A stretch of 6,903 nt of DNA from NCBI GenBank assembly GCA_014377795.1, contig JACMOY010000325.1, forward strand, positions 1 to 6,903, read 5' to 3'. Source of the stretch: Actinomycetota bacterium. Lineage in GTDB: Bacteria; Actinomycetota; Actinomycetes; Actinomycetales; Angustibacteraceae. This document shows positions 5,736 to 6,903 of this stretch, one piece after another (position 1 is the stretch's first letter; every line of letters starts with the position of its first letter). The translations under genes were made by a program, and so were the position numbers. Under the pieces are notes generated by a model. It saw nothing but the letters and a program-made list of their open reading frames with translations. It was not told the DNA's origin and made no database searches.

Positions 5736-6903
5736 ACCGTCGGCACAGCCCTGCTCGACGACCTGGCCGCGCTCGTGGGCGGCCGGGCCCGCGCGGGCGG
5801 CGAGGCAGACCACGTCGGCGGAGTCCCGGCCGCGCTGGTCGCAGCACCGTCCTCGACCGACGAGGCGGCCGCGGTCATGCGCGCGTGCGCCGACCACGAC
5901 CTGGCGGTGGCCTTCCGCGGCCAGAGCTCGGCTCTGCACTGGGGCGCCCCACCGCGGCGGCTCGACGTCCTGGTCGACACCGCGGGCCTGGGCCAGGTCG
6001 TCGAGCACGTGGCGGGTGACCTGGTCGCGGTGGTGCAGGCCGGGCTGCGCGTCGACGAGCTGAACGCCCGGGTGGGCGAGCACGGCCAGCAGCTCGCGCT
6101 GGACCAGCCGCGACCGGGTGCCAGCATCGGCGGCACCCTGGCCACCGCCCGCAGCGGGGCGCGGCGCGTGCACTACGGCGCCCCCCGCGACCTCGTGCTG
6201 GGCGTCACGATCGTGCGCGCCGACGGGGTCGTCGCCCGCGCCGGCGGCAAGGTCGTCAAGAACGTCGCGGGCTACGACCTGGCCAAGCTGGTCACCGGCG
6301 CCTACGGCACCCTGGGCCTGGTCACCGAGGCCGTGTTCCGGCTGCACCCGCTGGCGCAGGCCAGTCGCTGGCTCGCCGTGCGGTGCTCGGACGCCGGCGA
6401 CGCAGCGCGGCGGGCCCAGCAGCTGGTCGGGTCGCAGCTGACGCCCACGGCGGTCGAGGTGCAACGGTCGCCCGGCGGGCCCGACGTCCAGCTGCTCGTC
6501 CTGCTCGAGGGCACGGCCCACGGGGTCGACGAGCGCACGGCGCCCACCCTGGCTCTGCTCGGTGAGGGTGCCGGCGAGGTCGAGCGTGACGCGGCCGAGG
6601 TGGCGGCCCTGCCCGGCGGCGCCGACGACGTGCTCGTCAAGGTCGCCGTGCCGCTCACCGGGGTCCGACGGCTGCTGGAGGCCGTGGCAGCGGCCGAGGT
6701 CAGCCGCGGCGTGCCCCTGCAGGTGCGGGGCAGCGCCGGCGTCGGCGTCCTGCACGTCAGCGCGCCCTCGGGCACGGACGCCGAGACCCTCGCCACGCTG
6801 CTGCGTGGCCTGCGCGCCGCGTGCGCCGGCGGGAGCGCCGGGCTGGGCCGCCACCTCGGCCGCGTCACGCTCGACCTCGCCGGCACCCTCACCGAGCAGA
6901 GCC
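5733..6903 (+). CDS. glcE: Glycolate oxidase subunit GlcE, C-terminus cut by right edge
   Basis: The frame from the ATG at 5733 is open for 390 codons to the window edge without a stop. GlcE is the second FAD-binding-type subunit of glycolate oxidase and is required with GlcD and GlcF for activity. The family hallmark is GGKVVKNVAGYDLAKL (171-186), followed by YGTLGLVTEAVFRLHP (191-206). The N-terminal pyrophosphate-loop region reads RGQSSALHWGAPP (62-74). The missing end should carry the usual PGR-type C-terminal motif. The product is already longer than the E. coli protein (about 350 residues), so the middle region (roughly 210-370, rich in Ala/Gly/Val) is expanded. The start is fixed by the overlap with the glcD stop. 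About 20 of 390 codons end in A or T, in line with aceB. An iron-sulfur glcF is expected next but is not visible. Confidence 0.9.
   Translation, partial: MTVGTALLDDLAALVGGRARAGGEADHVGGVPAALVAAPSSTDEAAAVMRACADHDLAVAFRGQSSALHWGAPPRRLDVLVDTAGLGQVVEHVAGDLVAVVQAGLRVDELNARVGEHGQQLALDQPRPGASIGGTLATARSGARRVHYGAPRDLVLGVTIVRADGVVARAGGKVVKNVAGYDLAKLVTGAYGTLGLVTEAVFRLHPLAQASRWLAVRCSDAGDAARRAQQLVGSQLTPTAVEVQRSPGGPDVQLLVLLEGTAHGVDERTAPTLALLGEGAGEVERDAAEVAALPGGADDVLVKVAVPLTGVRRLLEAVAAAEVSRGVPLQVRGSAGVGVLHVSAPSGTDAETLATLLRGLRAACAGGSAGLGRHLGRVTLDLAGTLTEQS

Noticed and set aside
2533..5847. Minus-strand open frame of 1104 codons spanning aceB and glcD
   Set aside because: It is antisense to two clear genes. 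Its translation is low-complexity (rich in Gly, Ala, Arg, Val, Asp, His and Gln) with no domain motifs. Such stop-free antisense frames are expected in DNA with very strong G/C third-position bias.
5916..5954. Changed FAD pyrophosphate loop in GlcE (RGQSSALHWG rather than RGxGT-like)
   Set aside because: As I recall, the E. coli GlcE loop also departs from the classic pattern (GSNSK-like), so this is normal variation in the GlcE family rather than evidence of a broken cofactor site.
5280..6854. Minus-strand open frame of 524 codons opposite glcD/glcE
   Set aside because: It lies opposite the conserved GlcD C-terminal domain and GlcE, with compositionally biased sequence and no motifs. It is a shadow.

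Overview
The window is GC-rich double-stranded chromosomal DNA from what looks like an actinomycete (Actinomycetota). Most codons end in G or C, Shine-Dalgarno sites are GGAGG-like, one gene starts with TTG, and the protein sequences are of actinobacterial type. I cannot name the genus from the sequence alone. Almost all of it is protein-coding. I see no RNA genes, CRISPR arrays, insertion sequences or phage genes.

Left part (1-2397), all on the minus strand. Reading leftward from the middle, this holds hflX (ribosome-associated GTPase, best start a TTG at 2397), then a small single-domain VOC-fold protein (826-422), then the N-terminal 127 residues of an isochorismatase-like cysteine hydrolase that runs off the left edge. 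The three genes are spaced 71 and 38 bases apart and could be co-transcribed, but nothing links the two small proteins functionally to HflX. The isochorismatase-like gene uses clearly more A/T-ending codons than its neighbours.

Centre (2398-2598). This 201-base divergent intergenic region separates hflX from the right-hand operon. It holds a good sigma-A-type promoter candidate for the right-hand operon (TTGTCA, 17-base spacer, TACTTT). It also holds a perfect 17-base palindrome just upstream of the malate synthase ribosome binding site, a candidate operator or leader hairpin.

Right part (2599-6903), all on the plus strand. This is a compact operon of malate synthase A (aceB), the FAD-linked glycolate oxidase subunit GlcD, and glycolate oxidase subunit GlcE, which is cut by the right edge. 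The gaps are 27 bases and then a one-base stop/start overlap. Together they describe a two-step route: GlcDE (with an iron-sulfur GlcF expected just outside the window) oxidises glycolate to glyoxylate, and malate synthase condenses glyoxylate with acetyl-CoA to malate, feeding the TCA cycle. No isocitrate lyase gene is present, so the module looks built for glycolate/glyoxylate assimilation rather than as a classical glyoxylate-shunt pair.

Overall these are known families in a sensible arrangement. I found no convincing undescribed system. The points most worth checking are the aceB leader palindrome, the malate synthase A/glycolate oxidase operon design, the atypical metal-site pattern of the VOC protein and the codon-use shift at the left edge.
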